A stretch of DNA of 64,000 nt from CAMFLJ01 sp965279255 (GTDB taxonomy: Bacteria; Actinomycetota; Acidimicrobiia; Acidimicrobiales; Acidimicrobilacustridaceae). Below the pieces are notes generated by a model that was given only the letters and a program-made list of their open reading frames with translations, was not told where the DNA came from and did no database searches. A program made the translations under genes and the position numbers. The stretch covers positions 186,001-250,000 of the forward strand of contig OZ257146.1 in assembly GCA_965279255.1 (NCBI GenBank). The letters are read 5' to 3'. Of this stretch, positions 17,590 to 28,187 are shown piece by piece. Every line of letters begins with the position of its first letter. The first letter of the stretch is position 1.

Positions 17590-18642
17590 GTGAGCGACGA
17601 GCCGAGCGAGGCCACCGAGCCCGTCAAGGCGCCCGGGGCCGTGGCGCGCCTGCGCACGCGGGGTGAGGGCCTCGCCGACCAGGCCACGTCGTGGGTCGAT
17701 GAGCGACGCGGCGTGGTCGTCCCGGTCGACCTCGCCGTCGACTTCTACGAGCGCGACCGCGACTCGTTCGCCGCGGTGCTCGGCGCCGCCATCGCCCTGC
17801 GGCTGTTCCTGTTCTTCGTGCCGTGCGTGCTGGTCGTGACGGCCCTGCTCATGTTGTTCGTGGGCCACGACGGCGTGAAGTCGCTCGCCGACAACGCCGG
17901 TGTCACCGGCAGCCTGGCCACCCAGATCGACCAGGCCACCACCGCCAGCAAGACCACCACCTTCGGCCTGCTCGTCGCCGGCGTCTGGCTGACCGTGTGG
18001 GCGGGGCGGTCGCTCACCAAGGTGCTGGCGGCGTGCTCGGCCGGCGCCTGGCGCCTGGGCGGCCGTCGAGGGCGGCCCACCCTGCGCATGGCGGGCGCCG
18101 TCACCACGATGACGTTCCTGCTCGTGCTCACCGCCGCCTTCCTCAACCGGGTGAAGGACAACCAGGGCATCGCCGTCATCACCACGTCGTGGATGCTGGC
18201 GATCGTGATCTACGCGGTCGGCTGGTTCCTGGTCACCGCCACGCTGCCCCGCGGCACGAGCGACCCCGGGGCGCTGCTGCCGGGGGCGGTCCTCGTCGGG
18301 GCCTCGCTCGCCGGGCTGCAGTGGTTCATGCAGTACTACCTGCCGAGCAAGCTCGATCACGTCACCGCCCTGGCCGGCAGCGTCGGGGCCTCGGTCGCCG
18401 CCCTGGGCTACATGTTCCTGATCGGGCGGGTGATGGCGTCGAGCCTGATCCTCGACGCCGTGGTCTTCGACCGCATCGGCAGCATCTCCGAGCTCGTCTT
18501 CGCCCTGCCGGTGCTGAACCGCATCCCCCGGCGCTTCCCCTGGGTGGCCCGGTACTTCGACCTCGAACGCGAGGAGGTCGCGGGCAAGGCCGACGACGCC
18601 GACGCGGCCGACCCGATGCCCGCGCCCACGACGACCGACTGA
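17590..18642 (+). CDS. YihY/BrkB family inner-membrane protein
   Basis: A ~350-residue membrane protein of the YihY/UPF0761 (formerly BrkB) family, with six hydrophobic segments from about residue 45 to 290 (ALRLFLFFVPCVLVVTALLM, MTFLLVLTAAFL, LAIVIYAVGWFLVTATLP, ALGYMFLIGRVMASSLILDA). Function in the family is unproven. GTG 17590 is chosen because GGCGGA lies 7 nt before it; in-frame GTG codons at 17575 and 17539 are possible alternatives. The C-terminus is acidic and proline-rich. It ends directly at the large hairpin at 18643. Confidence 0.85.
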   Translation: MSDEPSEATEPVKAPGAVARLRTRGEGLADQATSWVDERRGVVVPVDLAVDFYERDRDSFAAVLGAAIALRLFLFFVPCVLVVTALLMLFVGHDGVKSLADNAGVTGSLATQIDQATTASKTTTFGLLVAGVWLTVWAGRSLTKVLAACSAGAWRLGGRRGRPTLRMAGAVTTMTFLLVLTAAFLNRVKDNQGIAVITTSWMLAIVIYAVGWFLVTATLPRGTSDPGALLPGAVLVGASLAGLQWFMQYYLPSKLDHVTALAGSVGASVAALGYMFLIGRVMASSLILDAVVFDRIGSISELVFALPVLNRIPRRFPWVARYFDLEREEVAGKADDADAADPMPAPTTTD

Positions 18643-18689
18643 CCCGTGGCTCAGTACGTCACGCCAGAGGTGACGTTCTGAGCCACGGG
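18643..18689. terminator. Large bidirectional hairpin between convergent genes
   Basis: A 12-bp outer stem, CCCGTGGCTCAG (18643-18654) with CTGAGCCACGGG (18678-18689), a T/T mismatch, a 7-bp inner stem ACGTCAC with GTGACGT, and a 7-nt loop. No T-tract follows, as is usual in high-GC actinobacteria. It starts right after the YihY stop and lies 14 nt from the GT39 stop, so it can end both transcripts. The outer arms contain TGGCTCA/TGAGCCA, also seen in hairpins at 45855 and 60852. Confidence 0.85.
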
Positions 18690-18703
18690 GTCGGGTCGGG
18701 CGG

Positions 18704-20881
18704 TCAGCCGTTGGCGGGCTGGGTGAGGTCGTAGAGGGTGACCCCGTCGACCGTGGTGGCGGTGAAGTTCTCCTCGACCCACGACTGGATCTCGGAGGTG
18801 GTCGACGAGCCACCGTTCTGGCCGCCGCCGAAGCCCCCCATGCCGCCGCCACCGGCGATGTACCAGTGGACCTCACCGTCGGCGACGTACTGCTGGAACT
18901 GCTCGAGGGTCGGGTACGGGTCGCTGCCGTTGAAGCCACCGAGGCTCATCACCGGGTCGCCGGTGGCGAGCTGGTAGCCGGCGGCGCTGTTGGCACCGGT
19001 GGTGGCGGCGATCCAGGTGTAGGAGTCCGCGTCCTCGGACAGCACCGAGACGAGCTCGTCGCTCGGCTCACTGGACCCGAGCAGACCCCCGGCGCCACCC
19101 GCTCCGCCGGGGAACCCTCCTGCGGCGCCGGTCGGGATCTCGATCCCGCTCGGCAGCTGGCCTCCGTTCGGGAGCTGACCACCCGTGGGGAGCTGACCCC
19201 CGTTCGGGAGCTGGCCCCCGTTCGGGAGCTGACCACCCGTGGGGAGCTGGCCCCCACCGGGGAAGCCGCCGCCACCGCCGCCGAAGCCGCCGAAGCTCCC
19301 GGCCACGGTCGGGCCGGCGGTGGGGATGGCGCCGGTGTGGGGCGTCGTGACCGTCTCGAGCGTGTAGGCCGTGGCCCCGGCGAGGCCGGCCGCCCCGGCG
19401 ACGATCACCGCGGCGAGCGCCCAGCTCCTCGGCAGGACCCAGATGAGACCGACGCCGAGGGTGGCGATCAGGCCGACCACCAGCACCGTCGGGCGCAGCC
19501 AGGGCATCCAGTCGGCGGTGCGGCCGAGCAGCACGGTCGACCACAGCACGGTGGCGAACGAGGTGAGGGCCAGGGCGCCGGCGGCGTACGGGCTGGTGCG
19601 GCGGCGCCACAGCTCGACCACGCCGATGCCCACCAGGGCGCCGATCGCGGGGGCCAGGGCGATGGTGTAGTACTGGTGGATGATGCCCTGGCCGAGGCTG
19701 ATGGTGAGCCCGGTGACGACCAGCCACGTGCCCCAGATGAGCGTCGAGGCCCGCAGGCGGTCGGTGCGCACGGCCCGGATGGTGAGCACCAGCAGGGCGA
19801 CCATGAGGATGAGCGCGGCCGGCAGCAGCCACGAGATCTGGCCACCGAACGACGAGTTGAACAGCCGGGTGATGCCGGTCGGCCCCCACATGGAGCCGCC
19901 GTTGCCACCACCGCCGCCGGGCACGACGCTGCCGGTCTCCTCGCCCGTGAGGCGGCCGAAGCCGTTGTAACCGAACAGGAGCTCCAGGAAGCTGTTGTGC
20001 TGCGACCCGCCGATGTACGGACGGGACGACTCCGGCCACAGCTCGACGATGGCGATCCACCAGCCGCCGGCCACGAGCAGGGCGGCGCCGGCGATGAGCA
20101 TGTCGACGAGGCGACGGCCCAGCCGGCCCGGGGCGGCCAGCAGGTACACGAAGGCGAAGCCGGGCAGGACCACGAGGGCCTGCATCGACTTGGCCAGGAA
20201 GGCGAGCCCGATGAACACGCCGACGGCGATGATCCACCGGCGGGCGCCGGCCTCGAGCGCGCGCACCAGGGCGTAGGCCGCGAGGGTGAGCAGCAGCGTG
20301 AGCATGGCGTCCGGGTTGTTGAACCGGAACATCAACGCGGCCACGGGGGTGAGGGCCAGCACCGTGCCGGCGATCAGCCCCGCCGCCGCGCCGTGCCAAC
20401 GCTTGACCGCGGCGTACAGCACGCCCACCGCGGCGACGCCCTCGAGGGCCTGCGGCACCAGGATCGACCAGGAGTTGACCCCGAAGATGCGGGCGGCGAT
20501 CTCCATCGGCCACAGCGAGAGCGGCGACTTGTCGACGGTGATGAGGTTGGCGGCGTCGGAGCTGCCGAAGAACATCGCCTTCCAGCTCTGGCTGCCCGCC
20601 TGGACGGCGGCGGAGTAGAAGGAGTTGGCCCAGCCCGAGGCGCTCAGGTTCCACAGGTAGAGCCCCGCGGTCACGAGGAGCAGCACGACGAGAGCGGGGC
20701 GGGCCCAGCGAGGGTCGGCCGGACGGCCGCCGTCGTCGGGAGCCGGTGCCTCGGCACCGGGGACGACCACCTCGGCCGGAGGCGGCGGCGGAGGGGGAGC
20801 GGTGGTCGCCGCGTAGGTGATGCCACCGGTGGGCGGCGTGGAGCCGGCGTCGGTCCACACGGGAGGGTCGTAGGTCGTCAT
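18704..20881 (-). CDS. YkcB-like GT39 membrane glycosyltransferase with Gly-rich GGQLPx repeat
   Basis: A 725-residue polyprenyl-phosphate-sugar-dependent glycosyltransferase of the PMT/ArnT superfamily. A proline-rich cytosolic N-terminus (1-60) is followed by about ten membrane helices from residue 65 to 520. The family stretch SGWANSFYSAAVQAGSQSWK with ITVDKSPLSLWPMEIAARIFG matches the YkcB group. After the last helix comes an extracellular part with six tandem GGQLPx units, more glycine-rich sequence, and a folded C-terminal domain of about 130 residues (DELVSVLSEDADSYTWIAAT onwards). It overlaps the GT2-GtrA gene by 4 nt, so that protein most likely makes and flips its lipid-linked sugar donor. 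The acceptor is unknown. Confidence 0.9.
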   Translation of the reverse strand: MTTYDPPVWTDAGSTPPTGGITYAATTAPPPPPPPAEVVVPGAEAPAPDDGGRPADPRWARPALVVLLLVTAGLYLWNLSASGWANSFYSAAVQAGSQSWKAMFFGSSDAANLITVDKSPLSLWPMEIAARIFGVNSWSILVPQALEGVAAVGVLYAAVKRWHGAAAGLIAGTVLALTPVAALMFRFNNPDAMLTLLLTLAAYALVRALEAGARRWIIAVGVFIGLAFLAKSMQALVVLPGFAFVYLLAAPGRLGRRLVDMLIAGAALLVAGGWWIAIVELWPESSRPYIGGSQHNSFLELLFGYNGFGRLTGEETGSVVPGGGGGNGGSMWGPTGITRLFNSSFGGQISWLLPAALILMVALLVLTIRAVRTDRLRASTLIWGTWLVVTGLTISLGQGIIHQYYTIALAPAIGALVGIGVVELWRRRTSPYAAGALALTSFATVLWSTVLLGRTADWMPWLRPTVLVVGLIATLGVGLIWVLPRSWALAAVIVAGAAGLAGATAYTLETVTTPHTGAIPTAGPTVAGSFGGFGGGGGGFPGGGQLPTGGQLPNGGQLPNGGQLPTGGQLPNGGQLPSGIEIPTGAAGGFPGGAGGAGGLLGSSEPSDELVSVLSEDADSYTWIAATTGANSAAGYQLATGDPVMSLGGFNGSDPYPTLEQFQQYVADGEVHWYIAGGGGMGGFGGGQNGGSSTTSEIQSWVEENFTATTVDGVTLYDLTQPANG
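19148..19255 (-). repeat. Six tandem 18-bp units encoding GGQLP[T/N/S]
   Basis: Six consecutive 18-bp units in frame within the GT39 gene encode GGQLPT, GGQLPN, GGQLPN, GGQLPT, GGQLPN, GGQLPS. The DNA units are nearly identical (core GTTCGGGAGCTG or CGTGGGGAGCTG on the plus strand), which points to recent duplication and likely copy-number variation between strains. The encoded stretch is an extended, flexible, extracellular linker. Confidence 0.95.
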
Positions 20882-22164
20882 CGGGAGGCCTCTTCGAGGG
20901 CGTCGTCGCGGTCGGCGGCGAGGGAGGTGGTCGGGGGAGTGGAGCCGCCGCGCCGGGGGAAGACCCAGGAGCGGTAGAGAAGGAAGCGGGCCACGGTGGC
21001 CACGGCGTTGGCGACGATGAGCACGAGCGTCTCGGCGGCCACGCCCGCTGCCGGCGCGAGGGCCTGCAGGGCGGCCAGCGAGCCGCTGGTCAGGCCGAGG
21101 GCGATGGCGAAGACGCCGAGGCCGCGGGCCTGGTGGCGCCAGCCGCGCTCGTCGTCGCGCAGCCCGAAGGTGATCCGTGCGTTGGCCGCGGTGTTCACGA
21201 GCGCCGTGGCGAGCAGGGCGACGAGGTTGGCCGCCTGGGCCGGCATGTCCTGGCGGAGCCAGACGAAGAGCACCACGTAGGCGATCGTGCTGAGCACGCC
21301 GACGGTGCCGAAGCGCACCATCTGGCCGACCAGCCCGGGCGGGGCGTGCACCGCCGCCTCGGCCTCGGCCTGCTCCCGCAGCGCCGAGAGCGGTAGGCGC
21401 CCGGAGGAGAGCGCCCGGCCGAGTCGCCACACGCCCTTGAGGTCGGCGACCGCGGTGGAGACGATGTCGACCCGCGAGTCGGGGTCGTCGACCCAGTCGA
21501 CGGGAACCTCGTGGATGCGCAGGCCGGCCCGCTCGGCGAGCACGAGCAGCTCGGTGTCGAAGAACCAGCCGGTGTCCTCGACCATCGGCAGCAGCGCCCG
21601 CGCCCGGTCGGCCCGGATGGCCTTGAAGCCACACTGGGCGTCGGAGAAGCCGGCGTGCAGCGTCGTGCGCAGGATGAGGTTGTAGGAGCGGGAGATGAGC
21701 TCCCGCTTCGGCCCCCGCACGACCCGCGACATCGGGCTCAGCCGGCTGCCGATGGCGACGTCGGAGTGGCCCGACACCAGGGGCGACACGAGGGGGAGCA
21801 GGGCGTCGAGGTCGGTGGAGAGGTCGACGTCGAGGTAGGCCAGCACGGTGGCGTCGCTCGCGCCCCACACCGCCTTCAGTGCGCGGCCCCGGCCCTTCTC
21901 GTCGAGGTGGGCGACCTCGACTTCCGGGAGCTCGAGGCTCAGGGCCCGGGCGATCTCGAGGGTGCGGTCGGTCGAGGCGTTGTCGGCGATGGTGATGCGG
22001 AAGCTGAACGGGAAGCCTTCGCTCAGGTACTGGTGCAGGCGACGCACGCTCGGGGCGACGTCGCGCTCTTCGTTGTAGACGGGGACCACGACGTCGACGA
22101 CCGGGGGGACGGTGCCCGGACCGGTCGGGATGCCGAGGAGCTGGAGGGTCGGTTCGGGAGCCAT
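20878..22164 (-). CDS. GT2 polyprenyl-phosphate glycosyltransferase fused to GtrA flippase-like domain
   Basis: A 428-residue fusion. Residues about 15-250 are a dolichol-phosphate-mannose-synthase-like GT2 domain: VVDVVVPVYNEE, DNASTDRT, DXD in YLDVDLSTD, and SDAQCGFKA. Residues about 280-410 are a GtrA domain of four membrane helices. The protein should transfer a sugar from a nucleotide donor to undecaprenyl or decaprenyl phosphate and help move it across the membrane for the GT39 enzyme encoded next (overlap ATGA). This matches the ykcC-ykcB gene pair of Bacillus. ATG 22164 is chosen; GTG 22173 is possible. Phased direct repeats upstream suggest control by the divergent response regulator. 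Confidence 0.92.
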   Translation of the reverse strand: MAPEPTLQLLGIPTGPGTVPPVVDVVVPVYNEERDVAPSVRRLHQYLSEGFPFSFRITIADNASTDRTLEIARALSLELPEVEVAHLDEKGRGRALKAVWGASDATVLAYLDVDLSTDLDALLPLVSPLVSGHSDVAIGSRLSPMSRVVRGPKRELISRSYNLILRTTLHAGFSDAQCGFKAIRADRARALLPMVEDTGWFFDTELLVLAERAGLRIHEVPVDWVDDPDSRVDIVSTAVADLKGVWRLGRALSSGRLPLSALREQAEAEAAVHAPPGLVGQMVRFGTVGVLSTIAYVVLFVWLRQDMPAQAANLVALLATALVNTAANARITFGLRDDERGWRHQARGLGVFAIALGLTSGSLAALQALAPAAGVAAETLVLIVANAVATVARFLLYRSWVFPRRGGSTPPTTSLAADRDDALEEASR

Positions 22165-22208
22165 GCCGGCCACTCTGGGGCCTGCGCCTCTGAGCCTCCT
22201 CGGTGCCC

Positions 22209-22303
22209 GCTGAGAGGTTGCTGTGAATCCCGCCGCCCGGTCGGAGCCGGTGGGAGGCTTCTCACGGAACTCTCAGGAACCACTCACGAACGTCTCACCC
22301 CGG
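22209..22303. promoter_or_regulatory. Two sets of 11-bp-phased direct repeats for the adjacent response regulator
   Basis: Facing the regulator gene are four phased 11-bp units at 22260, 22271, 22282 and 22293 (TCTCACGGAAC, TCTCAGGAACC, ACTCACGAACG, TCTCACCCCGG). Facing the glycosyltransferase operon, the minus strand carries TCACAGC (22226-22220), 4 nt, TCTCAGC (22215-22209). M. tuberculosis PhoP is known to bind TCACAGC-N4-TCACAGC, the same unit and 11-bp period. The divergent regulator belongs to that subfamily, so autoregulation and control of the glycosyltransferases are strongly suggested. Confidence 0.85.
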
Positions 22304-22350
22304 CGCTGTCCACTGCAGTCACCGCCGGTCCGACGAAAGCCGTTCAGCCC

Positions 22351-23055
<705 letters not shown>

Positions 23056-23056
23056 C

Positions 23057-24448
<1,392 letters not shown>

Positions 24449-24514
24449 GCCGTGCCCGGCCCCGACGCGGAGGCCCTAGGGTTCCTGCCGGACTTCGCAC
24501 AGGGGGAGACGCAG

Positions 24515-26215
24515 TTGTCGGACTTGACCCATCGCTGGACGCCGCCGCCGGGCATCGAGAGCCTGCTCGCCGAGGGCAGCCCCTTCGAGCTGACCGAAGA
24601 GGCCGTGCTCGGCAGCACCGTCACGGTCTTCAAGAACCGGTTCCCGAACCTCCGCACGCAGCTCCAGTCAGCGGCCACCCGCACCGGTGACGCGCCCTAC
24701 CTGGTCTTCCCCGACCGGGGCATCGAGCTGAGCTTCGCCGACGTGCTGGCGTCGGCCGCCCGCATCGCCGAGGTGCTGGCCGGCCACGGTGTCGGCAAGG
24801 GTGACGTCGTCGCCTTCGCCGCCGCCAACGTCCCCGCCTACACCGTCGCCTGGTGGTCGACCGTCGTCAGCGGCGCGGTGGTGTCGAGCCTCAACGGGTG
24901 GTGGACGCCGCACGAGTTCGCCCACGGCATCGAGCTCACCAAGCCCAAGGTGCTCATCGGTGACGCGCGCCGCCTCGAGCGCGTGCGCGAGGTCGGCGTG
25001 CCCGACGGCCTGGTGCTCATCGAGGACACCGAGCTCGACCACCTGCTGGGCCCGGCCCGCGACGGCGACCCGGCACTGCCCGACGTCGGCATCGCCGAGG
25101 ACGACCCCGCCATCATCCTGTTCACGAGCGGCACCACCGGCCGCCCCAAGGGCGCCACCATCTCGCACCGCCAGTTCGTGCACATCGCCCAGGTCATCAA
25201 CTTCCAGGGCGCCATGGGTGCGCTTCTCATGCCGCCGCCGCCGGCCGATGCGCCGCCCCGGCCCCAGCCCTCCACCCTCTGCGTGTCGCCGCTCTTCCAC
25301 GTGTCGGGCGCACTTCCGCTGTCGGTCGCCACCGCCACCGGCCAGAAGATGGTGTTCCCGCCGGTCGGCAAGTGGGACGAGCTCACCCACCTCCAGCTCA
25401 CCCAGGACCACCACGTCGGTGCCTGGAGCGGTGTGCCCACCCAGCTGTGGCGCCTCCTCGAGCACCCGCGCTTCGACGAGTTCAACACCACCTCGGTCAT
25501 GACGATCGGCGGTGGCGGTGCGGTGTTCGCGCCCGAGCTCATGCGCCTCCAGCAGAAGAAGATGCCCTGGGCCCGCTTCGGCGTCGGCTACGGCATGAGC
25601 GAGACCATGGGATCGGGCTCCCGCCTCGGCGGCGTCACCATGGAGTCGCACCCGGCGTCGGTCGGCGCCGTCGAGCCGCTCTGCGAGATCCAGATCCGCG
25701 GCGCCGACGACCAGCCGCTCCCCGATGGCGAGGTCGGCGAGATCTGCATACGGGGTGCCTGCGTCTTCCTCGGCTACTGGGACAACCCGAAGGCCAGCGA
25801 AGAGGCGCTCGACGACCACCGCTGGTACCGCACCGGCGACTTCGGCCGCTTCCACGACGGCGTGCTCCAGCTCGAGAGCCGCATGCGCGACCTCATCATC
25901 CGTGGCGGCGAGAACATCTACCCGATCGAGATCGAGAACCGCCTGGTCGAGCACCCGGCCATCTCCCAGGCCAGCGTCGTGGGCGTGGCCCACCACCAGC
26001 TCGGCCAGGAGGTCGCGGCGGTGGTGATCCTCCACGAGGGCGAGTCGCTCGAGCCCGACGACGTGCGGGGGTGGGTCGCCGAGGAGCTGGCCGTCTACAA
26101 GGTGCCCACCCACGTGCTGTTCAAGCCGGAGCTGCCGTACAACGCCACCGGCAAGGTGCTGAAGAACCAGGTCGAAGACCTCGTCGCCGACGAGCTGGGC
26201 ACCCCTCCCGCCTGA
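24515..26215 (+). CDS. Acyl-CoA synthetase / AMP-dependent ligase
   Basis: A 566-residue member of the ANL adenylate-forming family that activates a carboxylic acid with ATP and joins it to CoA. The AMP-binding loop ILFTSGTTGRPKGATISH, VGYGMSETMG, the hinge YRTGDFG and RGGENIYPIEIENR, and the C-terminal catalytic lysine region YNATGKVLKN are all present. TTG 24515 is chosen because AGGGGGAG precedes it by 6 nt and a TAGGGT -10 box at 24477-24482 puts the transcript start just upstream. A GTG at 24452 would include that promoter in the gene. Substrate class (fatty, aryl or steroid acid) cannot be told. Confidence 0.93.
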   Translation: MSDLTHRWTPPPGIESLLAEGSPFELTEEAVLGSTVTVFKNRFPNLRTQLQSAATRTGDAPYLVFPDRGIELSFADVLASAARIAEVLAGHGVGKGDVVAFAAANVPAYTVAWWSTVVSGAVVSSLNGWWTPHEFAHGIELTKPKVLIGDARRLERVREVGVPDGLVLIEDTELDHLLGPARDGDPALPDVGIAEDDPAIILFTSGTTGRPKGATISHRQFVHIAQVINFQGAMGALLMPPPPADAPPRPQPSTLCVSPLFHVSGALPLSVATATGQKMVFPPVGKWDELTHLQLTQDHHVGAWSGVPTQLWRLLEHPRFDEFNTTSVMTIGGGGAVFAPELMRLQQKKMPWARFGVGYGMSETMGSGSRLGGVTMESHPASVGAVEPLCEIQIRGADDQPLPDGEVGEICIRGACVFLGYWDNPKASEEALDDHRWYRTGDFGRFHDGVLQLESRMRDLIIRGGENIYPIEIENRLVEHPAISQASVVGVAHHQLGQEVAAVVILHEGESLEPDDVRGWVAEELAVYKVPTHVLFKPELPYNATGKVLKNQVEDLVADELGTPPA

Positions 26216-26331
26216 TCCGTGGCGGCTGGGGTCGTCGTCGTCATTACCTCACGGGTCATCGATCCGGCGCCGCTGGTGCCGGACGATGCCCGATGTGGCC
26301 TACCGGCCGCACCGGACCCAGGAGGACCACC
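26216..26331 (+). promoter_or_regulatory. Intergenic: possible terminator stem and promoter region
   Basis: TGATCCGTG (26213-26221, overlapping the stop) can pair with CACGGGTCA (26250-26258) with one G-U pair, enclosing 28 nt; this may terminate the synthetase transcript. A strong GGAGGA lies 5 nt before the next ATG. No other structure is evident. Confidence 0.4.
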
Positions 26332-26724
26332 ATGACCGCACCCACCGACACCAACGAGCGCCTCACCGCGACCGTCGACACCCACCTCGTCGCCTACTGC
26401 GACCCCGACCCGGCGCGGCGAGCCGAGAGCGTGGCCATGGTCTGGGCCGAGGGGGGAGAGCTGCTCGACCCGCCGCTCGAGGGCCGTGGACTCGAGGAGA
26501 TCGCTGCTCTCACCGATGTGGTGCTCGCTCACTACCCGGGCCACCGCTTCGAGCGCACCACCGCCGTCGACGAGCACCACGGCTGGGCCCGCTACGGCTG
26601 GTCGTTGCTCGACGGCGACGGCAGTGTCGTGCTGACCGGCACCGACGTGGCCCAGCTCGACGACGAAGGGCGACTCACCCGCATCGTCGGGTTCTTCGGC
26701 GAGCTGGCCCCGGCGGCGGCCTGA
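26332..26724 (+). CDS. NTF2/SnoaL-like protein
   Basis: A 130-residue single-domain protein with the cone-fold pattern of SnoaL/nuclear transport factor 2: an N-terminal helix LTATVDTHLVAYCDPDPARR, then W-A-E-G-G-E-L-L-D-P (the usual D-P strand), GLEEIAALTDVVLAHYPGHRFE, and paired strands WARYGWSLLDGDGSVVLTGT with DEGRLTRIVGFFG. Such proteins bind small hydrophobic molecules or act as isomerases; the function here is not known. GGAGGA precedes ATG 26332. The regulator gene follows after 2 nt, so the two form an operon. Confidence 0.85.
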   Translation: MTAPTDTNERLTATVDTHLVAYCDPDPARRAESVAMVWAEGGELLDPPLEGRGLEEIAALTDVVLAHYPGHRFERTTAVDEHHGWARYGWSLLDGDGSVVLTGTDVAQLDDEGRLTRIVGFFGELAPAAA

Positions 26725-26726
26725 TC

Positions 26727-27512
26727 GTGGCCCGGGCGTCGGTCGGTGAGCTGATGCGGGAGTGGCGTACGCGTCGCCGCCGCAGCCAGATGGACCTGTC
26801 CCACGACGTCGGGGTGTCCACCCGGCACCTCAGCTTCGTGGAGACGGGACGCTCCCGACCGAGCCCGGAGCTGGTCCTGGCGGTGGCCGAGCACCTCGAC
26901 GTCCCGCTCCGGGAACGGAACCGGATGCTCCTCGCCGCCGGCTACGCACCCAGGTTCGGCGAGCGGGGCCTCGACGACCCGGCCCTGGAACGGGCCCTCG
27001 GGTCGCTGCGGCGGATGCTCGACGCCCACGATCCGTACCCGGGCGTGGTCATCGACCGTCGGTGGAACGTGCTGCTCGCCAACGCGGCGGCGTCCCGGCT
27101 GGTCGACGGCCTGCCCGAGCACGTCGTGGGGCCGCGCCTCAACGTGTTCCGGGTGTGCCTCCACCCCGACGGCCTCGCTCAGGCGACGGTCGATCTCCAC
27201 GACTGGGCGAGCTACCTCCTGCGTCAGATCCGGCGCACCGTCGAGCTCACGGGCGACCCGGAGCTGATGGCGATCGAACAGGAGGTGCTGGCCTACTCGA
27301 CGGTCACGGGCCTCGACCGGGTCACCGCGACCGACGAGGGCGACGACCCGCCGCTGCTGGTGCCGTTCCGGCTGGCGACCCCTGCGGGCGAGCTGTCGTT
27401 CTTCACGACGCTCACCACGTTCGGCACGCCTCAGGACGTCACCCTCGAGGAGCTCTGCGTCGAGCTGTTCTTCCCGAACGACGACGTGACGGAGAACCTG
27501 CTGAGAGCCTGA
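26727..27512 (+). CDS. XRE-family regulator with MmyB-like ligand domain
   Basis: A 261-residue regulator. Residues 5-65 form an XRE helix-turn-helix: LMREWRTRRRRSQMDLSHDVGVSTRHLSFVETGRSRPSPE. Residues about 95-255 match the MmyB-like (MLTR) ligand-binding domain, with YPGVVIDRRWNVLLANAAA and LVPFRLATPAGELSFFTTLTTFGTPQDVTLEEL near the end, both typical. Homologous MmyB-type regulators often control neighbouring SDR or SnoaL genes, and a SnoaL-like gene lies immediately upstream. The start is GTG 26727. Confidence 0.9.
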   Translation: MARASVGELMREWRTRRRRSQMDLSHDVGVSTRHLSFVETGRSRPSPELVLAVAEHLDVPLRERNRMLLAAGYAPRFGERGLDDPALERALGSLRRMLDAHDPYPGVVIDRRWNVLLANAAASRLVDGLPEHVVGPRLNVFRVCLHPDGLAQATVDLHDWASYLLRQIRRTVELTGDPELMAIEQEVLAYSTVTGLDRVTATDEGDDPPLLVPFRLATPAGELSFFTTLTTFGTPQDVTLEELCVELFFPNDDVTENLLRA

Positions 27513-27571
27513 GCCGCGCCGCGCCTCGGGTGACCCGGCCGACGTGGTTCCGGCTGACCGGGAACGTGGGT
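27513..27571. terminator. Weak hairpin between convergent genes
   Basis: GTTCC (27547-27551) and GGAAC (27561-27565), extended by outer ACG/CGT with a bulge, can form a short stem between the convergent regulator and AHSA1 genes. No T-tract follows. The call rests on location and a short stem only. Confidence 0.35.
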
Positions 27572-28030
27572 CTAGAGCTCCTTCAAGAGCTGGTCGAGCC
27601 GGGCGTACCCCTCGAGCAGGCCGGCGTCGATGAACGCGTCGCGGTACTCGAAGCTGTCGACGAGCGACTGCGCGGTGAGCCGCGTGCGGCCGCCGCCGAG
27701 ATCCTCGAACCGGTGCGTCTCCAGGACCACGAGGTCGGGTGCGGCGTCGGGGGAGAAGGTCTGCACGATGAGCTCGTGCGGGATGACGTCGTGGAACGAG
27801 CCGTGGACGCTTCCCTCCATCTCGGGCCCCGACATCGTGATGCGGTAGGAGCCACCCGTCCGGCAGTCGAAGTGGTCGAACTCCACCGTGTAGGCGTCGT
27901 CCCAGTTCCATCGGACGAAGAGGTGGGGCTCGACGTGGGCCCGGAACACCTTCTCCGGAGGAGCGTCGAACTCCCGGATGATCCGCAGCACCGGCACCTC
28001 GTCGTCGACGATGATCTCGGCGTCGTCCAC
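27572..28030 (-). CDS. AHSA1/SRPBCC family protein
   Basis: A 152-residue protein of the activator-of-Hsp90-like SRPBCC group. It shows the starting strand VLRIIREFDAPPEKVFRAHV, then VRWNWDDAYTVEFDHFDCRTGGSYRI (the W-W...D-x-R-x-G-G-x-Y/W pattern), and the end DAGLLEGYARLDQLLKEL. This subgroup is often adjacent to ArsR-type regulators, but none is here. The GTG at 28030 with AGGGAG upstream is preferred over the ATG at 28075. Confidence 0.85.
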   Translation of the reverse strand: MDDAEIIVDDEVPVLRIIREFDAPPEKVFRAHVEPHLFVRWNWDDAYTVEFDHFDCRTGGSYRITMSGPEMEGSVHGSFHDVIPHELIVQTFSPDAAPDLVVLETHRFEDLGGGRTRLTAQSLVDSFEYRDAFIDAGLLEGYARLDQLLKEL

Positions 28031-28187
28031 GTCGCGTCTCCCTCTGTTCGTCGGGCCACTGTCCGGCCCGACCACTGGCGAGTTCGACTGCCGTCGCCGA
28101 TGAGACTCATCGGTGCCCGGTGTCGTCCCCCCTTCGCCACCTGAGTGCTCTGACCCGAACGCCGGAGCAGGTCGACCGCCTCATCCC

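Noticed and set aside
15717..17687. A 656-codon minus-strand frame opposite the Baeyer-Villiger monooxygenase.
   Set aside because: Antisense of a well-supported gene; composition typical of shadows.
19148..19255. Short tandem repeat considered as a CRISPR array.
   Set aside because: Units are 18 bp, directly adjacent, without spacers, and encode an in-frame GGQLPx repeat.
18866..20977. A 703-codon plus-strand frame opposite the GT39 gene.
   Set aside because: Antisense shadow; crosses the tandem repeat and has no recognisable domain.
24452..24454. GTG as start of the acyl-CoA synthetase.
   Set aside because: A TAGGGT -10 box lies downstream of it and a strong ribosome site precedes TTG 24515.
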